In this document: positions 53,267 through 63,963 of the stretch, in pieces
How positions within the stretch are numbered: the stretch's first letter is position 1
Layout: every line of letters starts with the position of its first letter
Assembly: GCA_002077045.2 (NCBI GenBank)
Contig: KZ111148.1
Location: forward strand, 1,198,885-1,262,884
Direction of reading: 5' to 3'
Source: Rachicladosporium sp. CCFEE 5018
Taxonomy: Eukaryota; Ascomycota; Dothideomycetes; Cladosporiales; Cladosporiaceae
DNA: 64,000 nucleotides
The notes under the pieces: model-generated
The model's input: only the letters and a program-made list of their open reading frames with translations
Told to the model about the DNA's origin: nothing
The model's database searches: none
Made by a program: the position numbers and the translations under genes

Positions 53267-54580
53267 ATGACTTCTACACCTCACTTCCTCATCTCCGGTG
53301 CTGGCATCGCAGGCCCAGCTCTCGCGGTTCTGCTCAATCGCAATGGCTTCAAGACCACCATCGTCGAGCGGTCCAGCTCCATCCGCATCGAGGGTCAACA
53401 AATCGACCTCGTCGGTCCTGGCATCCAGGCAGCGCGTTTCATGGGCGTCGAGCAAGCGATTCGCAAACGCACAGTCCACGACGACGGCATGCGGGTCGTC
53501 GACGCGAACGACACGGACATTGGTCGCTTTCCTGTCTCGGGCAACGTCAATAGCCCCGTGCGTGAAATCGAGATTCTCCGAGGCGATATGGCAGATGTGT
53601 TCTATCAAGCTTCGAAGGATGAGACTGAGTATATCTTCGGCGACAGCATCACCGGACTCACTGAAAAGGATGATCGCGTCACTGTGAAGCTCACTAGTGG
53701 TGCAGAGCGAGACTTTAATCTCGTAGTCGGTGCCGATGGACTGGGAAGCCGTACGCGCGAGTTGGCTTTCGGCAAACCAAAGGAAGGCTATGTGAGGAGC
53801 CTTAAGGGCTACATTGGGACGTTCATGATCCCATGGGCGCCTCAAGATGAGACTTGGAGTCGCTTCCACCTTGCAGCGGGGAGGAACGTGCTGATTAGAC
53901 CTGATAAGGCCAGAAAGCAGTCAGGCGTGTATCTGTGCCGAATCAACGACAATGAGACAGACGAGATTGTTGGCCTGCCACAGGCAGAGCAGAAGGCTCT
54001 GCTGAAGAAGAGTTTCTCGGGCATGGGTTGGGAGGTCCCTCGAATACTCGATCACATTGACGCATCGGAGACCTTCTATTTACTTCGAACAGCTCAAGTG
54101 AAGATGGACTCATGGTCTACCGACAAAGGCCGTGTCGTGGTGTTAGGTGATGCCGGCTACGCTCCCAGTGGCGTCACTGGGCTCGGCACCACCGCTGCGC
54201 TTGTGGGCGCCTACATGCTAGCAGGCTGTCTGACCACCCATCGCGGGGACATCAAAGCGGCATTGGCGGCCTACGAGCGCGACATGCGGCCTTTCGTCAA
54301 CAAGGCTCAGGTTCTGCTGCCTGGTGTGCCGGACGTCGCGAACCCGCAGACTGAAGCAGGGACGACAGCACTGCGTCTGGCTGTCAAGACGGCGAGCTTT
54401 GCATTGAGTACAGGAGTTATGACCGCTGCAACCTGGCTGTTCACACCTTTGCAGTTCATTGGCAATAAGCTGGGGATTGTCAAGGCGGTGTTTGGAGGCA
54501 GTGCGGGAGAGGAGAAGCTACGGGTGTATGAGAAGATGAGAGGGATCGAGGAGAGCGTTGATGGCAAAGTTGTAAGATAG
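53267..54580 (+). CDS. FAD-dependent monooxygenase (PHBH-fold hydroxylase)
   Basis: Flavoprotein aromatic-hydroxylase-type monooxygenase. 437 residues, no intron, ATG at 53267 in an ACCATGA context. Three fingerprint motifs: GxGxxG as ISGAGIAGPALAVLL (~8-22), the DG motif VVGADGLGSRTR (~155-166) and the GD motif GRVVVLGDAGYAPSGVTGLG (~285-305). The C-terminal ~70 residues (FALSTGVMTAATWLFTPLQF) are hydrophobic and may be membrane-associated. Related proteins (TetX-like, para-hydroxybenzoate hydroxylase-like) act in detoxification, degradation or secondary metabolism. The neighbouring SDR could act on the same substrate; no synthase gene is near, so a full biosynthetic cluster is not supported. 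Confidence 0.9.
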   Translation: MTSTPHFLISGAGIAGPALAVLLNRNGFKTTIVERSSSIRIEGQQIDLVGPGIQAARFMGVEQAIRKRTVHDDGMRVVDANDTDIGRFPVSGNVNSPVREIEILRGDMADVFYQASKDETEYIFGDSITGLTEKDDRVTVKLTSGAERDFNLVVGADGLGSRTRELAFGKPKEGYVRSLKGYIGTFMIPWAPQDETWSRFHLAAGRNVLIRPDKARKQSGVYLCRINDNETDEIVGLPQAEQKALLKKSFSGMGWEVPRILDHIDASETFYLLRTAQVKMDSWSTDKGRVVVLGDAGYAPSGVTGLGTTAALVGAYMLAGCLTTHRGDIKAALAAYERDMRPFVNKAQVLLPGVPDVANPQTEAGTTALRLAVKTASFALSTGVMTAATWLFTPLQFIGNKLGIVKAVFGGSAGEEKLRVYEKMRGIEESVDGKVVR

Positions 54581-54899
54581 ACCTCTGACACTGTACCGCG
54601 TCCTTCAAGTCCTCCAACACTATGCGTGCCCTGTCAAAAGCCTGAGCTATGGCTACTGACTCTGAATATGCTGCGATGCAGCGTGAGCGGACGAGGGCCT
54701 CGGGCCACATCTTCCTACGCCGTCGCCAACGCGCTCCCAACAGGCAACGTTGCCCTGTAGTGCCAAAGAGATAGAGAGAGCTGTTGGTCCCCCAAGGCGG
54801 CTCCGCTGGTCATTGCTCACTGCTGATGTGGCGACGATTCCACAATGCCGACCATGCGCATAGTAGCTGTGCACACACTCAAGAATCCAGGAGAACAGC
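54581..54899. other. Convergent intergenic region
   Basis: 319 bases between converging genes; nothing recognised. Confidence 0.4.
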
Positions 54900-56327
54900 T
54901 TATGCGCTGCCAGATCGGCGTACGATCCTACGACTGCCATTGGCAATCATCTCCCTCTCCTTACAGATCTGTTCATGCAGCCAGGTCGTCGAAGAAGCGA
55001 AGTACGCCTGTGGTCCAGCAGGAAACATCTGACGCAGCCCTTGATTAAGCCTCTCCACTTGACAATGATAGTGGCTAAGCTCGTCCAGCATACGACGCTC
55101 GAATTGTGCAGTCCGGAGCAGGGTAAGGAGAACATCATTAACCAGGACAAATGTCTCAGTCAACTGCATGCGATCCGGGGCAGCAGCATTTGGACGAACA
55201 TCGATAGCTGCGAATGCCCGCCAGGTGAGGTTGACCAGTAGCTCAGCCCGGGACGCTGCGTCTATTGGCTCGTCGATGGTTTGATGAAGGTACTGTATCG
55301 ACTGGCATGCTTCTACGAGCGCTGCAAGCACACCTGCGACCAGCTTAGTATGAGATCCGGTGCTGTTGTCGTCGTTGGAGGCGATGAGGCCAGTTGCAGC
55401 ATCCAAGTCATCCTCGAAATTATCGCAAATTGCATTGTCGGAGTTGACTTGGTTGGCCTTTCCAACATCCTTGTGACGACCATACGGTGGTAGATACTCT
55501 TTTCTGTTTAGGCTGCCGTAAGGAGGAGGAAGACCTTCATGAGAAGTGCTCGAACGATCTGCACGTTCCTCGTGCTTGAAACGACACGCTTCCTCGAGGT
55601 CGCCTTGCATCTCCTGAATGGTCGCCTGCAGGCCATGAACCTCGTTTTGCCATCTCCGTCGCTCGTTCGTAATGTCCAGCTGTGCCTGCTGACACGCTTC
55701 CTTCAGCCTCTGTATTTCCTGGCGCGCCGTCGATTCCGGGTCACCTCGGTCCACCGTATGCATATCCGTGATGCGGTCAACATGCCGCTGTGACATGCTG
55801 AGGTCAAATAAAGCCTTCTGCAGCTTGGCCTCAACCCCCTGTCGCATCTCGATCTCGCGGTCCAGATCGGATGACATATCGTCCGCTCGTGCCTGTGCTG
55901 CCGCCTTGTCTGCTAGCAAGGTCTGCTTCTCCAATCGCCAAGCGCCCGCAGCGTTCTTCCGTTCCCTTTCCTCTACCTTTGCTATCGCCCTGAGCGTATC
56001 ACGGTGAAGACTAATGTTCCTCGCGTGCGTCATGACATGCCGTAGCCTGCTCTCGCACCTATCGTTGGCGCATGTCTTCCTGTACCGTGTCTCTTCCTCA
56101 CTCCCAGTCCAAAGACAGTTGGATGGAGTGCAGGGACCTCTGCGTCGTGGACTATTGCGCTTTACGTTGCTGGGTTCGGTGTCATCCGATGCCACGTCTG
56201 CAGCTTTCCTCTTCCTTCCTGTCCTGTTCCCACTGCTGGGACGTGGCTCTGGCGTGACCTGCGGCGGCATTGAGTGCTCGAAGCTATGCTCGAGCTGCTG
56301 CTCGATCTCTCCAATGTTTGACGACAT
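54900..56327 (-). CDS. Coiled-coil protein of unknown function
   Basis: Not recognised. 475 residues in one exon from the ATG at 56327 (MSSNIGEIEQQLEHS). A basic region near residues 35-65 (RTGRKRKAADVASDD; VKRNSPRRRGPC) looks like a nuclear localisation signal. A Cys-containing stretch (CTPSNCLW ... CANDRCESRL) may bind metal. Residues ~100-250 form a long coiled coil (AKVEERERKNAAGAWRLEKQ; ARQEIQRLKEACQQAQLDI). The C-terminal 150 residues are helical (VLAALVEACQSIQYLHQTI; DELSHYHCQVERLNQGLRQM). A nuclear scaffold or chromatin-associated role is possible but unproven. Confidence 0.7.
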   Translation of the reverse strand: MSSNIGEIEQQLEHSFEHSMPPQVTPEPRPSSGNRTGRKRKAADVASDDTEPSNVKRNSPRRRGPCTPSNCLWTGSEEETRYRKTCANDRCESRLRHVMTHARNISLHRDTLRAIAKVEERERKNAAGAWRLEKQTLLADKAAAQARADDMSSDLDREIEMRQGVEAKLQKALFDLSMSQRHVDRITDMHTVDRGDPESTARQEIQRLKEACQQAQLDITNERRRWQNEVHGLQATIQEMQGDLEEACRFKHEERADRSSTSHEGLPPPYGSLNRKEYLPPYGRHKDVGKANQVNSDNAICDNFEDDLDAATGLIASNDDNSTGSHTKLVAGVLAALVEACQSIQYLHQTIDEPIDAASRAELLVNLTWRAFAAIDVRPNAAAPDRMQLTETFVLVNDVLLTLLRTAQFERRMLDELSHYHCQVERLNQGLRQMFPAGPQAYFASSTTWLHEQICKEREMIANGSRRIVRRSGSA

Positions 56328-56797
56328 TCTCAAGACAAGGTAGAACCACTCATGCGGTGATCATGGACTTGCGAATGCCTACGAGAGCTCATCGACAGTC
56401 GGAGTGCTTGCGGGTCACAGAGGGGGAACAAGCAGGCTTACGGGTATCGGTATGGTCGTAGTGTAGTGTATGGTATAGTTGGAGGTGTCGTTGACATGTA
56501 GCTTGTGGTGCAGCTAAGCGAATCGTGGATATTGGTAAAGACGAAAGTGTATGTGTAGTCAATAATGTACATATATACCGTGCAGCCCGCTGTGGACGTG
56601 GGGTGTCACCACGCGTGGCTAGCGTGTCGATGGGCGGAAGTGCGTGCATTTGGTATCGACGGCGACAGCATACACGAGAGATCAAGACCTACGCCGATGG
56701 ACTTATTGCACCAGTACAGTGAGGACCTTTCAAGGTTCTTGTCGCGTGTGTGAGCCCACTGTGACATTGTCGTAAAGTCAGGACCTCGATCGGGACC
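56328..56797. promoter_or_regulatory. Divergent promoter region
   Basis: 470 bases between opposite starts; no named site. Confidence 0.4.
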
Positions 56798-57686
56798 ATG
56801 GCAGACTTCACGTTTGATGGGATCGACAAGGGCACTTTTAATAGCCTCTTGAAGCAGTACCCGACGTGCGTGCCAGACAAGTTGGGATCGTTCGACGAGC
56901 AGAGATTCAACAACTTGCCCGGCATTCTCGCTAAGCGAAACGGTGAAGGAAAAGTGTACTTAACCAAGGAAGAAGTGGCAACGCTAGTGGATTGGAAGCT
57001 GTAGGTGATCTCAGGTTTCTTAGAAATATGCTTTGTTGATTGAACTATGTGGGCTGACCATTATAAGGTCTCACGGAACGTTTCGTCCGTCGTTGAAAGG
57101 CTTGGTCCTCCAGAACAGCCCCGAGTTCGTCCTCGAAGTTACCACGGATGGCTTGTCAACGTCGAGTGACGATAATCTCGAAGCACGTCTGAAGACTTTG
57201 TGTAAGCTCAAAGGTATCGGGCCAGCTACTGCGTCACTTCTGCTCGCTGTCAATGACCCCGACACCGTGCCATTCTTCTCAGATGAGCTCTTCCGCTGGG
57301 CTTCATGGAAGGATGAGACCGCTGGTCGCTGGGATCGCAAGATCAAGTACACTCCGAAGGAGTATCGCGAGCTCGTAGCACGAGTTGCAGATTTCAGGTC
57401 GCGAGTCGAGAGTGTCAGTGCAGCGGAGATCGAGAAGGTGGCGTATGTCCTCGGCAAGAGAGAACAGGATCTTGCGATAACAGAAACGGCAAGCCAGGCT
57501 CGTGCATCGACTGGAAACGAAGGATCGAAGTCATCGACAAAGCGGAAAGCTAGTCCAGAGGAAGCTGTGCCCGCTGCGAAGGAGAAGCCGAAGAGTCGAA
57601 AGGTAGCGAATGCACGTGAATTGCAGGTCAGTGACCAGAAGGGAAGCAACGCGAGTAGACGAAGCACGCGGTCAATGAAGAAGTGA
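56798..57686 (+). CDS. HhH-like conserved fungal protein
   Basis: Two exons: 56798-57000 and 57068-57686 (67-base intron GTAGGT...TATAAG), giving 273 residues. Splicing joins VATLVDWKL to SHGTFRPSLKGLVLQN, a block conserved in uncharacterised fungal proteins. The middle LKTLCKLKGIGPATASLLLA is a helix-hairpin-helix motif (K-GIG-A) like that of HhH-GPD DNA glycosylases; it is followed by VPFFSDELFRWA. The catalytic Lys/Asp of true glycosylases is not evident, so a DNA-binding role without glycosylase activity is as likely. The C-terminal 80 residues are Lys/Ser-rich and basic, ending RRSTRSMKK, consistent with a nuclear protein. Confidence 0.78.
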
Positions 57687-57897
57687 GCGAGCGAACAGAA
57701 TGTAATTCATGTTCAGCGATATTGCGTACTCTCGATATGCTCCAAGGACTTCGACGGACCCTTCAGCCAGTAACGGTACAGCGTGTGCTATCCACTTGGT
57801 GTCTCTCAGCGAGATTGTACGCGTTAACAATGCGACTTGGCGCGGCTGCCGACAGCACAAGCGAGGTCGGCGTTCGTGACTTCGTACATGGCCACTT

Positions 57898-59162
57898 CTA
57901 ATCGTAGTCAAGCTGATCGCGCACGTTGTAGTACCCGTCACGCCCGCGCTGCGTTGGCATCTTCACATTTGCCATGCTCACGCCTGCCGCCTTAGGAGCA
58001 TCGGCTTCTTCCCACTCGGAGCGACACAGAGGGCACGTAACGCGACCGTAATTGGCGTTCTTCCATCCAGCGAAGCATTTGTTGTGGAAGTTGTTGCCAC
58101 AGGCAGCACGACACCACGTCGACTCTTCGGCCTCTTCGAACTCCATGAAGCAGATCGGGCAGTCGCCCTCGACTGGCTTGCGCTTCCCATCCCTGGCTTC
58201 CTCCTCGATGACCTGCGCTGGAAGTGCTGGTGCGCCTGCATCGATCTTTTTGAGCTCTGATGTCAAGAATGCAGTCTGGTAGCAGAGGTGCTCGGGCGCT
58301 TTGAGCACGTAATGCAGGACATACAGGGCATGCTTGCATAGGCCTTCCCCGCTCGATCGAGACTTGAAGCTCGTATTCGGACATGAGCAGGTCGGTAGGT
58401 GAGATATGACAACCTGGATTGCGGTTGTTAGTGACATGCAAGTGAGATGCTCAATAGTCCATACGTACCGTGTAGACGTTGCCCGTCGAGCCAGCGATCT
58501 TGATCTCGTGGTACGGGCAAGCTTCATCGTTCGCGTGGCAGTCCTCTTCGAAGGCACGTGTGCGTTCCAGTATGACCATCTTTTGGGTGCGTGCTCGCCC
58601 CAGAAATGTCTTATATGAGTCGGTCGCTTCCGACACGAACCTGATAAGTCAGCATGCGCTCTCCGCAGATAGTCAGGCTCGCTTACGGTTTGATGCGTGT
58701 CTCCACCTGTCCGTACGAGAGGCGCGGGATGCGAGAGACTTGACGTTGACGGCGGTCTTCGAACGACGTCGCCATGATTGCTGCCAGCGACATAGCCTTG
58801 CCACCTTCGTCGAGCTTGACCTTCTGCGGGACCGGATAGACTGGTGGCGGGCGCTTCTCACCGGGTGGACGTTTCATGGTAGTGGTAAGACGCATGACAC
58901 CATCGTCGTCGGGCTTGCCGATGCCCTTTCTCTGAGAGCCCTTGGTTGACTTCTTGCCTTTCTTTGGCTCGTCGACCTGCAGTACTACATCCTCGTGGTA
59001 GTCGTCTTTACCTTCGGGCGCGTGGGCATGGTCGTGAGAATGGTGCTTCCGCTTGGTTGACTTGGTGGGTGCAGCACTCAGCTCCTCAGCCTGTACATCA
59101 GCATAGGATTTGATTGCTGTTCTGACGCGGCCAGAGCGCCGAGGTCCGGTGCTATCTGCCAT
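57898..59162 (-). CDS. SWIM-domain plus RING-finger protein (probable E3 ubiquitin ligase)
   Basis: Three exons: 59162-58687, 58640-58469 and 58413-57898, giving 387 residues. The ATG at 59162 opens MADSTGPRRSGRVRTAIKSY. An N-terminal basic/His-rich region (HHSHDHAHAPEGKDD; KKGKKSTKGSQRKG) is followed by FVSEATDSYKTFLGRARTQK and ACPYHEIKIAGSTGNVYTV. The SWIM zinc motif is CSCPNTSF ... GLCKHALYVLHYVLK (CxC...CxH). The RING is CPICFMEFEEAEES ... CGNNFHNKCFAGW ... VTCPLC. SWIM followed by RING is the order of animal ZSWIM2 and plant MUSE-type ligases. The exon 2/3 join falls between NVYT and VVISHLPTC. Substrates are unknown. Confidence 0.85.
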
Positions 59163-59569
59163 ATCGGCCGGTAGTGATCGCTTTCAGTGTGCTTGTGAGA
59201 GACCCTCCGAATACTGCCGCAAGAGTCCGGCTTGAGGTGTGGTGTTCAGGATGCACAACGCAGGCAGGAACAGAGCACGCAGGCGCCAGCCTTGGCGCGA
59301 CCTGGACGCGATCTTGACTTTCACCTCACCTTTGTTTCTTGACACTTTTGCAACGTAGGTAGTGCTCTGATCAACATAGCTGCAGCAGGAAACAGCTATG
59401 ATGATGCGCCCGTAAGAAACAGAGGATCCAGCTAAGATTGTGACAGCGCGCATTCCGTATCTCTCCAGGATGTATCGCAGGTTCGTTGCAGTAAGTATGC
59501 TTGCACGCGCGATGGAGTGTCTCAATATGTTGAACGAGCGACGGCCCTTGTGCAACGGGTACATTAGAT
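59163..59569. other. Intergenic region between SWIM-RING and CCE1-like genes
   Basis: 407 bases between two minus-strand genes; an open frame here has no motif. Confidence 0.4.
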
Positions 59570-60598
59570 TCATGGCGACAGATCATGATCGCCGTCCTTC
59601 ATCAATTTGACCATATCACGTCGATTCTCCTCCCATCTTACCCACGCCGCACCCTGAAGTAAGCAGTCCGCAAGATCGTCCAGCTTGCCCACATCGCTCG
59701 ACTCGGTCTCGGAGTCCTCTACACCCTTCTTGCGCGCTGAAGATCGTCTGCTTGTGGTGAAAGCATCCACAACGGACTTGACCTCTGGCTGGAACTGCAG
59801 CGACACACTACCCTCTCCCTTCAGCCAACCTCGTGCCACAGCGATCTTCGCTTTCTTGTCCACTGAGCGTGCTGCGTTGCCCGTCGCGGTGCTTTTACTG
59901 TTGGCATCGTCCTGGAGCAATTGTTTAGTAGTTCGAAGCTCGTTGTCCGTGCCCGTGGTCCAGAACTTTGCCACCATTGCAGGACTTACTTCATGCAGCG
60001 ACGGCGCAAGGTAGTCCTTAGTGCTCATATTGACAGCGTTGTGTGCCTGAAGGCATGCCCAGAGCATGCTTTCGAGCATGTTGACGCGTAGAGTCCATTC
60101 CTGAATAGCTGACCCACCACCTGACCGAAAGCGCTGCCTTTCTATAAGGACGGTCGTGGGCTTGTATTCTAGCAGCTCAGTAGTGATGCCATAGGCGACC
60201 TTCGACATGACTGACGGCGTGAAGGCATTGGCTGGAAGCTTGCGACTGATCGAGTCATCGGCACAGCCCCTAGGGTCAGTGTTCGCGTCCGATCCAGATC
60301 CAGGCACAAGGCGGCCAAGTAGGTCCAGTCTTCTCCACTCTCGTACTTGGAGACTCGTCGTCGATGACGCAGACGCCGACGATGACTGAGGACCTGCTAC
60401 ATCCAGTACACAATAGGCCAGATTGCGAATACCCATGTCGATGCTAAGGATGCGACTGGGTTGTATAAGCAGACGTGACTGCGGTAGTCCAGATCGCAGG
60501 GTCGTCGCCAGCTCAGCTTTGGTCCCGGTCGAAGCTAAACCAGTCAGGAATGCCATGCGCTGCAGCGTTCTGGACTTCAGACTTCCCAGATGCGCCAT
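59570..60598 (-). CDS. CCE1: Mitochondrial Holliday junction resolvase (Cce1/Ydc2)
   Basis: RuvC-fold endonuclease that resolves four-way junctions in mitochondrial DNA. 342 residues, single exon, ATG at 60598. The N-terminal ~35 residues (LKSRTLQRMAFLTGLASTGT) form the SAP-like helix pair of the family. RuvC-like motif 1 is ILSIDMGIRNLAYCVLD with the first catalytic Asp; motif 2 TTVLIERQRFRSGGGSAIQE with the Glu; the last acidic motif is near the C-terminus, VGKLDDLADCLLQGAAWVRW. A low-complexity insert (SSSASASSTTS) separates strands 2 and 3. All three acidic positions expected for metal binding are present. Confidence 0.92.
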   Translation of the reverse strand: MAHLGSLKSRTLQRMAFLTGLASTGTKAELATTLRSGLPQSRLLIQPSRILSIDMGIRNLAYCVLDVAGPQSSSASASSTTSLQVREWRRLDLLGRLVPGSGSDANTDPRGCADDSISRKLPANAFTPSVMSKVAYGITTELLEYKPTTVLIERQRFRSGGGSAIQEWTLRVNMLESMLWACLQAHNAVNMSTKDYLAPSLHEVSPAMVAKFWTTGTDNELRTTKQLLQDDANSKSTATGNAARSVDKKAKIAVARGWLKGEGSVSLQFQPEVKSVVDAFTTSRRSSARKKGVEDSETESSDVGKLDDLADCLLQGAAWVRWEENRRDMVKLMKDGDHDLSP

Positions 60599-61096
60599 TG
60601 CGCTCAGATATGGGCTCTTGATGGGCTCTCATAAACGGGCCCTTGCAATAGACGCGCTCATGATCGGCTGGGCAATGTGATCATAGGATCACCATGACTT
60701 CTGTACCTTCTGCTCGTAACGTAACGCATCTAACGAGTGATGAAGTGGTGCTATGTGATGAACATAAGAAAGCTGAGGTTTACTCTTTGGTGTGACCGTG
60801 CGCCGTGGCCGGAAGTGAGGCCTGTCAATAGCTCGTGAACGGCTTGCATATCAGATGGCTCAATTCAGTGGCAAACACTGCAGCCGTGGGCCGTGATGTG
60901 AAAGGTGTGATCGCAAACATGGCGATCTTGCTGTATATCTCTCTTGAGGACTGATGGCAGTGACCGAAAGCGGCTCGGAATTCGACAATGAGACGAGCTA
61001 AGAATACCCAGAGCTTACGTGTATCTATGTAGGTCCGGTTCATGTGCTCTTCTCTTCCTCGCGATGTACTAAATATTCTCCATCAGCAACGATGTT
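60599..61096. promoter_or_regulatory. Divergent promoter region, CCE1 / amino acid transporter
   Basis: 498 bases between opposite starts. An out-of-frame ATG at 61092 just precedes the transporter ATG and might reduce initiation; otherwise nothing noted. Confidence 0.4.
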
Positions 61097-62816
61097 ATGG
61101 CCAAGGACGATCGCGAAGCCGACCGCAAGCGGGCAGGCGATGGAGAGGAAGCCGCTGGGCTCCTACATCATACCGGGGAGGATTCGCCGGACGAGGACAG
61201 CATAGCACAATCCGCACAGTCGCCAGGGCGGAAACCACTACAAAGGAGGCAGTCTTCTTTCGCTCAGCCAAGAGCCAATGGCACACCAAGGACACCGCAC
61301 CGAGTTCGATTTGACGTCTCGGAGCCGCCTATGCATGGTGAGGTCAATGGGTTGGCGCACCCACAAGACTGGATAGAGGAAGAAGACTATCTTGGCGAGC
61401 ACAATGACGCGAATGGGCGGAGAGGTAGCGGAGCGCAGCGAGCGCCGCTGCTGACTGGCATTGAGGCACCGAGTGTTACTCTGGCATCTGATCAGGACTT
61501 CAACCCAGAGGATCTCCTGGAGTCTGCGCGGCCAAAGAGTGGTATGCAAAGTGCTTTCTTCAACATGGCGAACAGCATCATAGGCGCTGGGATCATTGGG
61601 CAGCCATATGCGTTCCGGCGGGCAGGTCTACTGACAGGCGTCCTGTTGTTGGTGGGTCTCACAATTACTGTGGACTGGACGATACGACTGATCGTGACGA
61701 ACTCGAAGCTGAGCGGCGCGAATTCCTTTCAGAGCACGATGGAGCACTGTTATGGCAGAAGCGGGCTCGTCGCGATCTCGGTCGCACAGTGGGCATTTGC
61801 ATTCGGGGGTATGGTGGCATTCTGCATCATTATTGGCGACACGATACCACATGTGCTGGCGGCTATCTTCCCTTCTCTGTCGACTACGCCAGTTCTTTCT
61901 CTTCTTGTGGATCGCCGGGCGATCATTGTGCTATTCGTACTCGGTTTATCGTACCCACTGTCTCTGTATCGAGACATTGCCATGGTATGATCAATGATCC
62001 GACGGAGTTCGCAATACAGGCACTGACGTGAGATAGCTCGCCAAAGCCAGCACATTCGCCCTCATCAGTATGGGCGTAATCGTAATCACAGTCATAACAC
62101 AAGGCCCACGACTACCTTCCGAGTACCGTGGCCAACTTCGAGGCAGCTTTCTCATCAACAACGGCGTCTTCCAAGCGATTGGTGTCATCTCATTCGCCTT
62201 CGTGTGCCATCACAACAGTCTGCTTATCTACGGATCTCTGCGCAAGCCGACGATGGACCGCTTCGCCAAAGTGACACATTACTCGACAGGCATCTCGATG
62301 ATCGCCTGCCTCGCCATGGCTCTAAGTGGCTACCTAACATTCGGCGACAAGACGAAGGGCAATGTCCTCAACAACTTTCCGACAGACAACATCATGGTCA
62401 ACATTGCGCGACTCTGCTTTGGACTGAATATGTTGACCACACTACCGCTCGAGTGCTTCGTCTGTCGAGAAGTCATGACGGAATACTACTTTCCGAACGA
62501 GCACTTCCAGCCAAATCGCCATCTGATCTTCACCACATCGCTGGTCGTCTCGGCTATGACAATCTCACTGCTGACATGCGATCTCGGCATTGTCTTCGAG
62601 CTTGTTGGTGCGACGAGCGCGTGTGCATTGGCCTATATACTGCCGCCACTGTGCTTCTTGAAGCTGACAAAACGGCGGACGTGGGAGACGTACGCGGCGT
62701 ATGTCTGTATCGCGTTCGGGACCATTGTCATGGCTATCAGCTTGGTGCAGTCGGCTGCGAAGATGGCGAGAGGTGAGTTCAACGATCTTTCGAGTAACAC
62801 TCTGGACACGGACTGA
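61097..62816 (+). CDS. Vacuolar-type amino acid transporter (AVT/SLC38-like)
   Basis: Member of the amino acid/auxin permease family; fungal AVT proteins move neutral or acidic amino acids across the vacuolar membrane. Two exons: 61097-61984 and 62037-62816 (52-base intron), giving 555 residues. A ~145-residue hydrophilic N-terminus (RRQSSFAQPRANGTPRTP) is followed by the signature first helix MQSAFFNMANSIIGAGIIGQ / PYAFRRAGL. About ten further membrane segments can be traced, including ISVAQWAFAFGGMVAFCIII, INNGVFQAIGVISFAFVCHH and LGIVFELVGATSACALAYIL. The NSIIGAGIIGQP signature is closest to the Avt2-like branch, but assignment within the family is tentative. Confidence 0.88.
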
Positions 62817-63963
62817 CCCTTCCGCAGGTGGAGATGGCTCACATCACTGTAGCTAGCATCTTGATGCCCATAGACTTGTATTCAATGATCGATCAATTTC
62901 GATCTACCTCGAGGTCATCTCGCTCGCTACTCTAGAGACTGCCCTTGCATAGATCAGTCCAGCTTAGTTCGCCGCTTCCGAATCCTCAGGCGTCACCTGC
63001 GCGCAATCATCTTCGTGTGCAAATCATTGTCGAGTCTGATCTCGCACCATTCCCTTCTTGCCAGAACGTAGGCATCGCTTCGATAAAGAACGTGTTAAAC
63101 GTTCTTGGACTGCACGTCGAGGGGGCTGCTCGGCTAGACCTGCACATTCTTTGCCATGATTCCGGCACCGTTTCGGCATGTGGAAGCCAAAGCAGACTGC
63201 ATCTCGCATTCCACTGTTGCAATTGTATGTGTCTGCCTACTTTTTTGACCGCAATCCAGTCCTGCAAAGTTGCGCCCATTGGCTGTGTGATTTGCCGTCC
63301 CTTGCGTGTGTCCGTCTATCCCGCTCAGTACAATGTCCGGAGATTGTGGCATCCTCGACCTCGACCTCGATGTCAGCAAAACGCCGCCTGGAATAGCCCT
63401 CGCGTGCCAGCGCTACACCGATCCTTATGGATTCCGTAAGCTTCTCGGTGAGCTGGCGAGCCCTGACTGAAGCCCGACCCTGATCATACGCGTAGAAGGT
63501 GCTAGGGAAAGACATAGCAGGTATGGCGCCGAGGTTTACTGGCCTGCTGTTGTAATGCAGCGGTAAGAGCAGATGGCATTCTCGAGAGAAAGACGGAAGG
63601 GACACACGCAATTCGCCGTACAACAGCCTGTAGCAGCGGCGAGGCTTCATGCAGTCGGAAATCGTCTATTGAGATGGTGATTGCCTCGGTCCATCTCCAC
63701 CTCATGCTGGTATGTATCGTGTCAAATATTTGCTGTGATCTGAGAGCTCGCACGCGCGCTGCCAAGCCAGTGGAGAGCTGTACGCGAACGAGTGGGAACT
63801 GACGCCTGGCGGCCTGGCTTCTGCGAGGAGGCACTACCTTAGGGTAGCGATAAGATGGATGGAGCTCATGAGGTGCGAGCAATACATTTGTGAGTCCACA
63901 GCGTGCCGTTCTCATACAGTCGTGGGACCCATGTATAGTTCCAGCGACAGAGGCGCGAAAACC
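62817..63963. other. Intergenic region at the right edge
   Basis: About 1.15 kb without a supported gene. Two overlapping minus-strand ORFs of 137 codons (63237-63650, 63502-63915) show no domain. Confidence 0.45.

Noticed and set aside
51640..54580. Secondary-metabolite gene cluster
   Set aside because: Only an SDR and a monooxygenase are present; no polyketide synthase, NRPS, terpene synthase, transporter or cluster regulator is within reach.
63237..63915. Two overlapping 137-codon minus-strand ORFs
   Set aside because: Different frames, no domains, Arg-rich composition expected of chance ORFs; not reported as genes.
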